A stretch of DNA of 14,320 bases from an uncultured Bacilli bacterium (lineage in GTDB: Bacteria; Bacillota_I; Bacilli_A; RF39; UBA660), in the NCBI GenBank assembly GCA_947624095.1, contig CANQIR010000009.1, forward strand, positions 1 through 14,320, in the 5' to 3' direction. Below the pieces are notes generated by a model, which was not told the origin of the DNA, searched no databases, and saw only the letters and a program-made list of their open reading frames with translations. This document shows, piece after piece, positions 1 through 6,947 of this stretch. A program made the position numbers and the translations under genes. The stretch's first letter is position 1, and each line of letters opens with the position of its first letter.

Positions 1-683
1 CTGATTGTTCTAGTAAAGATGCTACAATATCTGAGTTATTTATAGTCGAAGGTGATTCAGCTGGTGGTAGTGCTAAGGGTGGAAGAGATCCGAAGACGCA
101 AGCAATATTACCTTTAAGAGGAAAGATATTAAATGTAGAAAAAGCAAGGCTTGATAAGGCTTTAAATAATGAAGAAATTAGAAGTATGATTACGGCTTTA
201 GGTACTGGTATTGGTGATGAATTTGATATTAGTAAGTTAAGATATCATAAAATTATTATAATGACTGATGCCGATGTTGATGGTAAACATATTAGAACAC
301 TTCTTTTAACGTTATTTTATCGCTTTTTTAGACCAGTTGTAGAAGGTGGGTATATTTATGTAGCTCAACCTCCTTTGTACAATATTAAGTATGGTAAAAC
401 AGTTAAATACGTACTAGATGATGCTGAACTTAATTCATTCTTAGCAAGTTTACCAGCTAATGTTAAACCTGAGGTTAGTAGAAACAAAGGTCTTGGTGAA
501 ATGGATGCTGATGAATTGTGTGATACAACTATGAATATTGAACATAGAACTTTGGTACAAATCAAGATTGAAGATGCAATGAGAGCAGATAAAGTATTTG
601 AAACTCTAATGGGTGAAGATGTTGATCCGAGAAGAGAATTTATTGAACAAAATGCTCATTTAGTACAGGATTTAGATTTCTAG
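1..683 (+). CDS. gyrB: DNA gyrase subunit B, C-terminal part (5' end outside window)
   Basis: ATPase subunit of DNA gyrase, the cytoplasmic A2B2 type II topoisomerase that introduces negative supercoils. The reading frame is open from the left edge (first full codon at position 3), so the gene continues upstream; the ATG at 186 is internal. Visible are the Toprim motif [10 protein letters not shown] near 48-80, the [17 protein letters not shown] block, the metal-binding [10 protein letters not shown] motif near 264-293, and NKGLGEM in the C-terminal GyrA-interacting domain. It ends in a GyrB-like tail ([14 protein letters not shown]). ParE shares these motifs, but the directly following gyrA and the oriC-type neighbourhood favour GyrB. 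The stop codon is embedded in the gyrA ribosome-binding site, so the two subunits are probably translationally linked. Confidence 0.96.
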   Translation, partial: DCSSKDATISELFIVEGDSAGGSAKGGRDPKTQAILPLRGKILNVEKARLDKALNNEEIRSMITALGTGIGDEFDISKLRYHKIIIMTDADVDGKHIRTLLLTLFYRFFRPVVEGGYIYVAQPPLYNIKYGKTVKYVLDDAELNSFLASLPANVKPEVSRNKGLGEMDADELCDTTMNIEHRTLVQIKIEDAMRADKVFETLMGEDVDPRREFIEQNAHLVQDLDF

Positions 684-693
684 GAGGGGTAGT

Positions 694-3231
694 ATGGATA
701 AGTTAGAACAACATAATATTGTTAAAGAAATGGAAGATGCATTCCTTGAATATTCGATGAGTGTTATTATTGCTAGAGCATTACCGGATTTAAGGGATGG
801 TTTGAAGCCAGTTCATAGAAGAATTTTATATGCAATGATTGAAGATGGTTTAACACCTGATAAACCTTATAAAAAGAGTGCAACGACTGTTGGTAATGTG
901 TTAGGTCGTTATCATCCTCATGGTGATACATCAGTATATGATGCGATGGTTAGAATGGCGCAAGATTTTAGTTATCGTCATCCTCTTATTGATGGACATG
1001 GTAACTTTGGTTCAGTTGATGGTGATGGAGCAGCTGCTTATCGTTATACTGAGGCGAGACTTTCTAAGTTATCTTTGGAATTATTAAGAGATATTAATAA
1101 AGATACGGTTGATTTTGAGCCAAACTTCGATAATACAAGAAAAGAACCAATGGTTTTACCTAGTAGATTTCCGAATATTTTAGTTAATGGAACAATGGGG
1201 ATTGCTGTTGGTATGGCAACTAATATTCCACCACATAATTTAGGGGAAGTAATTGATGGTTGTGTAGCTTATATTGATAAGCCTGATATTGAGATACCTG
1301 AGTTAATGCAATATATTAAGGGACCGGATTTTCCAACAGGAGCAACTATTTTAGGAAATAGTGGTATTCGTAAAGCTTATGAAACGGGTCGAGGTGCTAT
1401 TACGATTCGTAGTAAAGTTGAAATAGATGAACATAATGGTCGTAATAGAATCATTATTACAGAATTACCTTATCAGGTTAATAAACAAGCATTACAGCAA
1501 AGAATTGGGGAATTAGTTAGAGATAAGATACTTGATGGAATTGCGGATTTACACGATGAATCTAACTTAAAAAATGGTATTAGAGTAGTTGTTACTTTAA
1601 AAAAGGAAGCTAATGCTAATGTTGTTTTAAATAATTTATTTAAGCACACGCAATTACAGATGTCGTTTGGTATCAATTTCTTAATGCTTGATGGTAAGGA
1701 ACCTAAGACATTAAATTTAAAGGAAATTATTGTTAAGTATATTGATTATCAAAAGACAGTAATTATTAGAAGAACGCAATTTGAACTTGGTAAAGCAGAA
1801 GCGAGAGTCCATATTTTAGAGGGATTAAAGATAGCTCTTGATCATATTGATGAAGTAATTAAAACAATCAGAGAGAGTGAAACTGATGCGATTGCTAAGG
1901 AAAAATTAATGAGTAAGTTTGGTCTTGACGATGTTCAAGCTGATGCAATCTTAGAAATGAGATTACGTCGTTTAACTGGTTTGGAAAGAGACAAGGTCGA
2001 GGAAGAATTAAAGGAATTACTTGCTACTATTGAAGAATTAAGAGCTATTCTTGGTAGTGAAGCAAAGGTATTGGAGATAATTCGTAAGGAATTACTTGAT
2101 ATTAAGGCTAGGTATGGTGATGATCGAAGAACAAGTATTGATATGACTGCTATCGATTATATTGAAGATGAAGCCTTAATTCCGGAAGAGAATATAATTA
2201 TTACGTTAACTAACAAGGGATATATCAAGAGAAGTACGACGGATAATTATAAGATGCAAAATCGTGGTGGCGTAGGTGTTAAAGGTATGAGCACTAATGA
2301 AGAGGATTTTGTTGAGCATATGATCAACTTATCTACGCACGATTATCTATTATTCTTTACTAATAAGGGTAAGGTATATAGATTAAAGGGATATGAGATT
2401 CCGGAATATGGTCGCCAAGCTAAGGGATTACCAATTGTTAATTTGTTACAGATTGAAAAGGATGAAATGGTTAATTCAATGGTTAAGATTAGTCCAAATG
2501 AGGAAGTTAAGAATTTGTTATTTGCAACGAAGTCTGGATTGGTTAAAAGAACGGCTGTTTCAGAGTTTGAAAATATTAGAACTAATGGTAAGATTGCAAT
2601 TAGTTTGAAGGAAAATGACGAGTTAATTGCGGTTATGAAAACGAATGGTCATGATATGGTATTACTTGGTTCTAGTGCTGGTAGAATGGCTAAATTTAGC
2701 GAAGAAGAAGTTAGAATTATGGGTCGAACAGCAAGTGGAGTCAGAGGTATTAATTTAGACGATGGCGTAACCTGTATTGGTGCTGAGATTGCTTCTGAGG
2801 ACGATAAAATAGTAATTGCAACAGAGAAGGGTTATGGTAAACAAACAAACGTTTGTGACTATCGTAGTACTAAACGTGGTAGTAAGGGAGTTAAAGCTCT
2901 TCATATTACAGAAAAGAATGGTTCGATAGCGGCATTTAAGGTAGTTAAGGCAGACCAAGATTTAGTATTAATTACTGATGCTGGTATGATAATTAGAATA
3001 CCTTTAGAACAAATTTCTTTATTGGGACGTGTTACACAAGGTATTAGATTAATTAATTTAAAGGATAATCATAAAGTTTCGACGATTAGTTTAATTGATA
3101 AAGCTGATGATAGTGTAGAAGCTTCTGAGGTTGAAACACCTGATCCTGCTGATTTGGTAGATGAAGGTATAGATAATGACGATTCTGATGCTGATGACAT
3201 TGTAGAAGATGAATCTATAGTTGAAGAATAG
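694..3231 (+). CDS. gyrA: DNA gyrase subunit A
   Basis: Breakage-reunion subunit of DNA gyrase, 845 residues, a normal family length. SD AGGAGGGG (682-689) overlaps the gyrB stop and lies just ahead of the ATG. The N-terminal winged-helix core carries the quinolone-determining segment [10 protein letters not shown] (74-83), with Thr79 where E. coli has Ser83. The catalytic tyrosine is Tyr118 in AAAYRYTE. A coiled-coil/tower region follows, then a C-terminal beta-pinwheel from about residue 500. The GyrA box expected as QRRGGKG is QNRGGVG here (522-528), so one basic position is lost. The pinwheel repeats ([27 protein letters not shown]) are otherwise clear. The protein ends in a strongly acidic tail of about 40 residues rich in Asp/Glu. 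ParC is the alternative; the gyrB linkage argues against it. Confidence 0.96.
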   Translation: MDKLEQHNIVKEMEDAFLEYSMSVIIARALPDLRDGLKPVHRRILYAMIEDGLTPDKPYKKSATTVGNVLGRYHPHGDTSVYDAMVRMAQDFSYRHPLIDGHGNFGSVDGDGAAAYRYTEARLSKLSLELLRDINKDTVDFEPNFDNTRKEPMVLPSRFPNILVNGTMGIAVGMATNIPPHNLGEVIDGCVAYIDKPDIEIPELMQYIKGPDFPTGATILGNSGIRKAYETGRGAITIRSKVEIDEHNGRNRIIITELPYQVNKQALQQRIGELVRDKILDGIADLHDESNLKNGIRVVVTLKKEANANVVLNNLFKHTQLQMSFGINFLMLDGKEPKTLNLKEIIVKYIDYQKTVIIRRTQFELGKAEARVHILEGLKIALDHIDEVIKTIRESETDAIAKEKLMSKFGLDDVQADAILEMRLRRLTGLERDKVEEELKELLATIEELRAILGSEAKVLEIIRKELLDIKARYGDDRRTSIDMTAIDYIEDEALIPEENIIITLTNKGYIKRSTTDNYKMQNRGGVGVKGMSTNEEDFVEHMINLSTHDYLLFFTNKGKVYRLKGYEIPEYGRQAKGLPIVNLLQIEKDEMVNSMVKISPNEEVKNLLFATKSGLVKRTAVSEFENIRTNGKIAISLKENDELIAVMKTNGHDMVLLGSSAGRMAKFSEEEVRIMGRTASGVRGINLDDGVTCIGAEIASEDDKIVIATEKGYGKQTNVCDYRSTKRGSKGVKALHITEKNGSIAAFKVVKADQDLVLITDAGMIIRIPLEQISLLGRVTQGIRLINLKDNHKVSTISLIDKADDSVEASEVETPDPADLVDEGIDNDDSDADDIVEDESIVEE

Positions 3232-3244
3232 ATGATATGATATA

Positions 3245-3260
3245 TGTTCCACGTGAAACA
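3245..3260. promoter_or_regulatory. parS site 1 (ParB binding)
   Basis: TGTTCCACGTGAAACA, identical to a well-known Bacillus parS sequence. It lies 13 bp after the gyrA stop. It is expected to nucleate ParB (Spo0J) and load SMC for origin segregation; ParB itself is not in the window. Confidence 0.9.
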
Positions 3261-3281
3261 TTATATAGTTGTTGATAACTA

Positions 3282-3297
3282 TGTTCCACGTGGAACA
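3282..3297. promoter_or_regulatory. parS site 2 (ParB binding)
   Basis: TGTTCCACGTGGAACA, a perfect 16-bp palindrome. It begins 37 bp after the start of site 1 and is followed directly by six T residues, so in RNA it could also fold as the gyrA terminator. Confidence 0.9.
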
Positions 3298-3303
3298 TTT
3301 TTT
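3282..3303 (+). terminator. Possible Rho-independent terminator of gyrBA, coincident with parS site 2
   Basis: The palindrome arms TGTTCC and GGAACA can form a six-pair stem around the ACGT loop (seven pairs with the flanking A and T), followed immediately by T6 at 3298-3303. This is the only plausible gyrA terminator near the stop codon. The stem is short, so efficiency is uncertain. Confidence 0.45.
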
Positions 3304-3400
3304 GTATTAAAAGGAGTTAGCTAGTAATTAATATGAAATGAATATAGTAAAAAGGCTTTTATAAAATATCTTTAATTTAAAAATGTTAATTGTGGAACAA

Positions 3401-3416
3401 TGTTCCACGTGGAACA
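3401..3416. promoter_or_regulatory. parS site 3 (ParB binding)
   Basis: TGTTCCACGTGGAACA, perfect palindrome, extended to 22 bp by flanking CAA/TTG (3398-3419). It is preceded by an extra half-site (GTGGAACA at 3392-3399) in inverted orientation. Confidence 0.9.
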
Positions 3417-3498
3417 TTGAATATGTTGATAAGTATTGATAAGAATAATTAATTTATTATTAATAAAAAGTATAAATTTAATAACTGAATATATTGGA

Positions 3499-3514
3499 TG
3501 TTCCACGTGAAACA
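3499..3514. promoter_or_regulatory. parS site 4 (ParB binding)
   Basis: TGTTCCACGTGAAACA, identical to site 1. It lies 22 bp before the Noc-type palindrome, so ParB-type and Noc-type sites are side by side here. Confidence 0.9.
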
Positions 3515-3535
3515 TAGGTGGTGGATAATTAAAAT

Positions 3536-3551
3536 TATTTCCCGGGAAATA
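3536..3551. promoter_or_regulatory. Noc-type binding site (NBS) in the parS cluster
   Basis: TATTTCCCGGGAAATA matches the Bacillus Noc site consensus exactly. The flanks extend the perfect palindrome to 24 bp (3532-3555). Noc is the ParB paralogue that blocks division-septum assembly over the nucleoid. No noc gene is in the window, so the binding protein is inferred. Confidence 0.85.
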
Positions 3552-3608
3552 ATTTGGGGATAAAATATTTGAAAAAGTTTGAAAGATTGGGAAATAAAAT
3601 TAGTTAAA

Positions 3609-3624
3609 TGTTCCACGTGGAACT
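3609..3624. promoter_or_regulatory. parS site 5, one mismatch (ParB binding)
   Basis: TGTTCCACGTGGAACT differs from the perfect palindrome only in its last base. It ends six bases before the -35 element of the SRP RNA promoter. Confidence 0.8.
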
Positions 3625-3630
3625 TTAGTA

Positions 3631-3659
3631 TTGAAATTAGTATTTTAATTTGATATTAT
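3631..3659 (+). promoter_or_regulatory. Sigma-A type promoter of the SRP RNA
   Basis: TTGAAA (3631-3636), a 17-bp spacer, then TATTAT (3654-3659). Transcription would start near G3666, exactly where the outer stem of the SRP RNA begins. Confidence 0.8.
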
Positions 3660-3665
3660 TTATTT

Positions 3666-3740
3666 GTGCAACAGATATACTGGAACTTGGTCAGGATCGG
3701 AAGATAGCAGCCATAACAGTCCCTATTTGTGTGCACTTTT
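3666..3740 (+). ncRNA. ffs: Signal recognition particle RNA, minimal 4.5S type
   Basis: RNA scaffold of the signal recognition particle, which binds Ffh and directs membrane proteins to the translocon. The universally conserved domain IV is clear: GGTCAGG, an apical stem ATC/GAT closed by a GGAA tetraloop, then AGCAGCC. Outer helices pair ACTG with CAGT and the terminal GTGCA with TGCAC (ending 3736), followed by T7 at 3737-3743, which serves as terminator. The product is only about 75 nt. It therefore has no Alu domain, unlike the roughly 270-nt scRNA of Bacillus subtilis, and resembles the short form of Mollicutes and proteobacteria. Position upstream of tadA and dnaX matches the Bacillus neighbourhood. 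Confidence 0.93.
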
Positions 3741-3760
3741 TTTATGGAGGTATTTAGTTT

Positions 3761-4189
3761 ATGAATGTAAATTTTATGATAGAAGCTATGAAGGAAGCTA
3801 AAAAAGCAGTGGTTTTGGATGAAGTACCAATAGGGGCAGTCCTGGTAAAAAACGATAAGGTTTATACAAGAGCTTTTAATAATCGAATTAAATCACACTT
3901 GGTAACTGGTCACGCGGAGATATTAGTTATTAACAAAGCGTGTCAAAAATCGAAGTACTGGAAATTGGATGATTGTGAATTATATGTAACGCTTAAACCG
4001 TGTAAGATGTGTATGGAAGTAATTAGGGAAGCAGGAATTAAAGTAGTGTATTATTTGATAGATCCGTTAGATATAAAGGAAAATAGGTACAAAAATGAAG
4101 TCCGTTATATTAAAAATGATGGTAATTTGTTGGCTCTTGAATATCGGCAGATATTACGAGAATTTTTTAGTAAAAAACGCTTAAAATAG
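3761..4189 (+). CDS. tadA: tRNA-specific adenosine deaminase (TadA-like), A34 to inosine
   Basis: Zinc-dependent deaminase of the CDA fold that converts wobble A34 to inosine in tRNA-Arg(ACG). SD GGAGG (3746-3750) precedes the ATG by ten bases. Zinc and catalytic residues are His51 and Glu53 (GHAEI) and Cys81/Cys84 (LKPCKMC). EVPIGAVLV (21-29) is the typical N-terminal strand motif. It is short (142 residues against about 150-165) and diverged: the usual GHNR and DPTAHAEI blocks appear as AFNNR and LVTGHAEI, and PCPMC is PCKMC. Synteny with SRP RNA and dnaX as in Bacillus supports TadA over a generic cytidine deaminase. A transcript from the SRP RNA promoter reading through its T-run probably supplies expression, as no other promoter is obvious. 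Confidence 0.85.
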   Translation: MNVNFMIEAMKEAKKAVVLDEVPIGAVLVKNDKVYTRAFNNRIKSHLVTGHAEILVINKACQKSKYWKLDDCELYVTLKPCKMCMEVIREAGIKVVYYLIDPLDIKENRYKNEVRYIKNDGNLLALEYRQILREFFSKKRLK

Positions 4190-4220
4190 TGCTTTTTTTA
4201 TGGGAAAATCTAGGCATTAA

Positions 4221-4229
4221 TGATATAAT
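4221..4229 (+). promoter_or_regulatory. Extended -10 promoter for the dnaX gene run
   Basis: TGATATAAT is a perfect extended -10 element (TGn plus TATAAT), 28 bp before the dnaX GTG. No good -35 is seen, which is tolerated with an extended -10. The predicted leader is about 22 nt and contains the dnaX SD. Confidence 0.55.
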
Positions 4230-4257
4230 GTTATTAACAAGTAGAGGTGAAAATCAA

Positions 4258-5994
4258 GTGAATTATAAAGTACTATATAGAAAATATCGCCCGACTGATT
4301 TTGATAATCTTGTAGGTCAGGATTATACGAAGAAAATGTTAACTAATATTATTGAATCTGGTAAGATTGGTCATGCTTATATTTTTACGGGACCACGAGG
4401 TACTGGAAAGACGAGTAGTGCGAAGTTATTTGCTAAAGCTATTAATTGTTTGGATAGTAAGAATGGTAATCCTTGTGGAAAGTGCACTAATTGTGAACAA
4501 TTTGCTACTTCACCAGATATAATTGAAATTGATGCAGCTTCTAATAATGGTGTTGATGAGATGCGGGAACTTATTGATAATGTGAAGCTGGCACCTACTT
4601 CAATGAAGTACAAAGTATATATTATTGATGAAGTACATATGCTTTCGGCGAGTGCTTTTAATGCGCTTTTGCTTACTTTAGAGGAACCGCCAAGCCATGT
4701 GGTATTTATTTTGGCAACTACTGATATTCAAAAGGTACCGATTACGATTCTTTCTAGATGTCAGAGATTTGATTTTAGACCAATAGATAATAAACATTTA
4801 ATAGAGCGTTTAACTTATGTTAGCAAGGAAGAAAATATTGATATTACGCCGGAGGCGTTGCAAGAAATTGCCTTTATTTCTGCTGGGGGAATGCGTGATG
4901 CTTTGAGTATTTTGGATCAAGTGGCAGCAGACAATGAAAAAGTTGATGTTGATACAGTTATTGCAAATTTCGGAACAATTTCGGGGGAAAGAATTAAAGA
5001 TTTTGTGAGAAACTTTCTGGATGATAATGTTTCAGAGGTATTAGCATTTTTGAACGATGTTTGTAATAAAGGTGTTTATTATAGTGTTTTTTTGGAAAAA
5101 TTGATTTTAGAATTAAGAAATACTGCTATAGATATTAAATTAGGAAAGTTAAATTATAATTTTGATATGATTTATGACTTGATTTTAGAATTAAATGGTT
5201 GTTTATCTAATATAAATATAAATATTAATCCATATACTTTAATTGAAATGGCAATATTGAAGTATTTAAAACCTGGTGATTCTAAGGTTTCGACCACTAA
5301 TAGTGAAATTTCTGATGAAAAAAATATTTCCCGGGAAATAAATGGGGAGATTGCCTATGATAATGAAGAAAATATTTCCCGGGAAATAAATGAGGAGAAT
5401 GCCTATGATAATGAAGAAAATATTTCCCGGGAAATAAAAAGGGAAGAAGCTGGTAGTTCATATAAGGCTGTAGAAGTACAGTTAGAATTGGATCAAGCTA
5501 GTGAAAGTGGTGATTCGTCTAGTAAGAAACCAATATCTGATAATTTTATTAAGATTAGAGTAAATAATTGTTTTGCGGAAGCAAATAAGGAATCTAAGCA
5601 GATGTTTATGGATAAATGGAAAGATTTATTAGATCATTTGGCGGTTTCGGATATGTATATGATGTCTTTATTAGCTGATTGTGTGGTTGAAGCGGCTTCT
5701 TCTAAGTATGTAATTATTAGTAGTAAGGTTGATTCTACTAATGCGTTAATAAATAGTTCAATTAAGGAAGTTGAAACATTGTTTATGAATTTGTATAATA
5801 TTGATTGTAGGTTTGTTGCACTTACTAATGATCAATGGTTAACTGTTAAGGATGAATACATTAACAATTTGAAAAATAAAGTACCATATACTTTGATTGA
5901 CGAGGAGTTTGAGGAAACTTTATTGGATGATAATGATGAATTATCAAAGTTAGCTATGGAAATATTTGGTAGTGATAATATTGAATTTGAATAG
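4258..5994 (+). CDS. dnaX: DNA polymerase III subunit tau (clamp loader)
   Basis: ATPase of the clamp loader that opens and loads the beta clamp and couples it to the replicative helicase. I choose GTG 4258 (578 residues) over the in-frame ATG at 4189: SD AGAGGTG (4243-4249) is well spaced and the product begins NYKVLYRKYRP as in all DnaX proteins. Walker A is GPRGTGKT (45-52), followed by a four-cysteine zinc module around CGKCTNC, Walker B IIDEVH and the SRC sensor motif (SRCQRF). Domain III ends near residue 355. The linker then contains 16-residue repeats beginning NISREI at residues 356, 372 and 388, whose DNA encodes three Noc-type sites. The tau C-terminal region follows (from about 430) and is diverged. 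An A7 run at 5318-5324 sits at the domain III/linker border. Confidence 0.95.
   Translation: MNYKVLYRKYRPTDFDNLVGQDYTKKMLTNIIESGKIGHAYIFTGPRGTGKTSSAKLFAKAINCLDSKNGNPCGKCTNCEQFATSPDIIEIDAASNNGVDEMRELIDNVKLAPTSMKYKVYIIDEVHMLSASAFNALLLTLEEPPSHVVFILATTDIQKVPITILSRCQRFDFRPIDNKHLIERLTYVSKEENIDITPEALQEIAFISAGGMRDALSILDQVAADNEKVDVDTVIANFGTISGERIKDFVRNFLDDNVSEVLAFLNDVCNKGVYYSVFLEKLILELRNTAIDIKLGKLNYNFDMIYDLILELNGCLSNINININPYTLIEMAILKYLKPGDSKVSTTNSEISDEKNISREINGEIAYDNEENISREINEENAYDNEENISREIKREEAGSSYKAVEVQLELDQASESGDSSSKKPISDNFIKIRVNNCFAEANKESKQMFMDKWKDLLDHLAVSDMYMMSLLADCVVEAASSKYVIISSKVDSTNALINSSIKEVETLFMNLYNIDCRFVALTNDQWLTVKDEYINNLKNKVPYTLIDEEFEETLLDDNDELSKLAMEIFGSDNIEFE
5325..5340. promoter_or_regulatory. 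Noc-type site inside dnaX, copy 1
   Basis: Exact TATTTCCCGGGAAATA in coding sequence, read as part of AAT ATT TCC CGG GAA ATA. It uses the codons TCC and CGG in a genome that otherwise prefers AGA for arginine. Confidence 0.82.
5373..5388. promoter_or_regulatory. Noc-type site inside dnaX, copy 2
   Basis: Exact TATTTCCCGGGAAATA, 48 bp after copy 1 and in the same reading frame. Confidence 0.82.
5421..5436. promoter_or_regulatory. Noc-type site inside dnaX, copy 3
   Basis: Exact TATTTCCCGGGAAATA, 48 bp after copy 2. The palindrome is retained although the rest of this repeat unit has diverged. Confidence 0.82.
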
Positions 5995-6010
5995 GAAAGA
6001 GGAATAGTTT

Positions 6011-6310
6011 ATGAATATGCAAGCAATAATGGCACAAGCTCAAAAGATGCAAAGAGATGTTATGAAGAAAAAGGATGAAATTGATAAGAAGACTTTTGTT
6101 GGAAAGTCTGAATGGGTAGAAGTGACTTTTACGGGTGCCAAGGTACTTAAAGGTGTGAAAATCCTTAAAGACGGAGTAATTGAGGAAGATGATAAGGAAG
6201 TTTTAGAGGATATGTTGGCAATTGCAGTTAATGATGCTTTAAGTCAAATTGATAAGGAAACTGAAAAAGCAATGGGACCTTATGGTAATGCTTTGAATGG
6301 GTTATTCTAA
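6011..6310 (+). CDS. ebfC: YbaB/EbfC family nucleoid-associated protein
   Basis: Small homodimeric DNA-binding protein (99 residues, normal length) of the YbaB/EbfC family, typically encoded between dnaX and recR, as here. The N-terminal helix is Met/Gln/Lys-rich (MNMQAIMAQAQKMQRDVMKK), followed by the EVTFTGAKVLKGVKI beta-strand region and a C-terminal helix ending MGPYGNALNGLF. The start is supported by an AGAGGAA ribosome site about seven bases upstream. The stop overlaps the recR start as TAATG, so the two are probably translationally coupled. The family is thought to bind DNA without strong sequence specificity; the exact role in this organism is unknown. Confidence 0.93.
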   Translation: MNMQAIMAQAQKMQRDVMKKKDEIDKKTFVGKSEWVEVTFTGAKVLKGVKILKDGVIEEDDKEVLEDMLAIAVNDALSQIDKETEKAMGPYGNALNGLF

Positions 6311-6909
6311 TGATTTATCCTAATAGTTTAGCAGATTTAATTGATTGCTTTAAAAAGCTTCCGGGTATTGGTGAAAAGACTGCAGAAAGATTGGCTTTAT
6401 CGATTATTGATTTTAAGAAGGATGATGTTGATTTTTTTGCAAATAGCTTAGTAAATTGTCGGGAAAAGTTACAGAGATGTTCTATTTGTGGACACATTAC
6501 TGATAAGGAAAAATGTGATATTTGTAGTGATGAGCGACGAGATAGTAAGACAATATGTGTGTTAGAGGATTTTAAAAGTGTTTTTGCGTTTGAAAAGGTC
6601 GGCAATTATCACGGGGTTTATCATGTACTTAATGGTCTAATATCGCCAATTGATGGAATTAATCCGGAAGATATAAATATTGCTTCGTTAATTAAAAGAA
6701 TTGAAGGTAAGTCGGGAATCGAGTTAATTATTGCTTTAAAGTCCACGGTGGAAGGTGAAGCAACATCGTTATATTTGCAAAGAATATTGGAAGATAAGGG
6801 TGTAACAATATCTAGATTATCTTATGGAATACCAATGGGGACGGAAATAGATTATTTGGATGAAATGACTCTAGATAGAGCTTTAGAAGATCGAAAGGTA
6901 ATATCATAA
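6310..6909 (+). CDS. recR: Recombination mediator RecR
   Basis: Ring-forming recombination mediator that works with RecO (and RecF) to load RecA onto SSB-coated gaps. It has 199 residues, the family standard. Domains in order: helix-hairpin-helix LPGIGEKTAERLA (17-29); a four-cysteine zinc finger with Cys57, Cys60, Cys69 and Cys72; a Toprim domain from about residue 80; and the C-terminal Walker-B-like segment SYGIPMGTEIDYLDEMTL. The Toprim block normally written NPTVEGEAT reads KSTVEGEAT here, a conservative deviation outside the acidic residue. The ATG shares one base with the ebfC stop codon, and no separate ribosome site is needed if ribosomes reinitiate. Confidence 0.95.
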   Translation: MIYPNSLADLIDCFKKLPGIGEKTAERLALSIIDFKKDDVDFFANSLVNCREKLQRCSICGHITDKEKCDICSDERRDSKTICVLEDFKSVFAFEKVGNYHGVYHVLNGLISPIDGINPEDINIASLIKRIEGKSGIELIIALKSTVEGEATSLYLQRILEDKGVTISRLSYGIPMGTEIDYLDEMTLDRALEDRKVIS

Positions 6910-6947
6910 AGTTTGAGATATATTCATAAAATTTATTGAGGGATTTT

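Larger units (their letters stand above)
3232..3664. other. Origin-proximal intergenic segregation region without a protein gene
   Basis: About 430 bp separate gyrA from the SRP RNA. The stretch is very AT-rich and contains five parS sites, one Noc-type palindrome and several 9-mers resembling DnaA boxes on the - strand: TTATCAACA at 3270-3278 and 3424-3432, TTATCAATA at 3434-3442 and TTATCCACC at 3520-3528. The SRP RNA promoter lies at its right end. No ORF with a credible ribosome-binding site is present. I infer a centromere-like, possibly origin-linked region; the DnaA-box reading is weak because none matches TTATCCACA exactly. Confidence 0.7.
5323..5442 (+). repeat. 48-bp tandem repeat in the dnaX linker
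   Basis: Two full 48-bp units (5323-5370 and 5371-5418) differ at only two positions. A third unit is conserved for its first 19 bases and then diverges. Each encodes 16 residues (NISREIN...AYDNEE), and each unit starts with the Noc-type palindrome. The near identity of units 1 and 2 suggests recent duplication or selection on the DNA sequence. Confidence 0.95.

Noticed and set aside
186..683. ATG 186 as start of a separate gene
   Set aside because: The frame is open to the left edge and encodes the GyrB Toprim motifs upstream of 186, so this Met is internal.
2755..2958. Long antisense frames within gyrA, dnaX, recR and holB
   Set aside because: They lack ribosome sites, encode low-complexity translations of the complementary strand and match the codon shadow of the real genes.
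3309..3341. AAAAGGAG followed by an ATG in the gyrA-SRP RNA gap
   Set aside because: The ATG at 3333 is followed by one codon and a TGA; no peptide of any length results and spacing is too long.
3245..3624. Repeated palindromes as a possible CRISPR array
   Set aside because: Repeats are only 16 bp, spacing is irregular (37, 119, 98, 110 bp) and the sequence matches parS exactly.
4175..4197. Terminator after tadA
   Set aside because: There is a T7 run, but the preceding sequence pairs only three bases (one of them G-T), too weak to call.
4189..4257. Upstream in-frame start for dnaX
   Set aside because: The extra 23 residues are unlike any DnaX N-terminus, span the predicted promoter, and lack a ribosome site; GTG 4258 has a good one.
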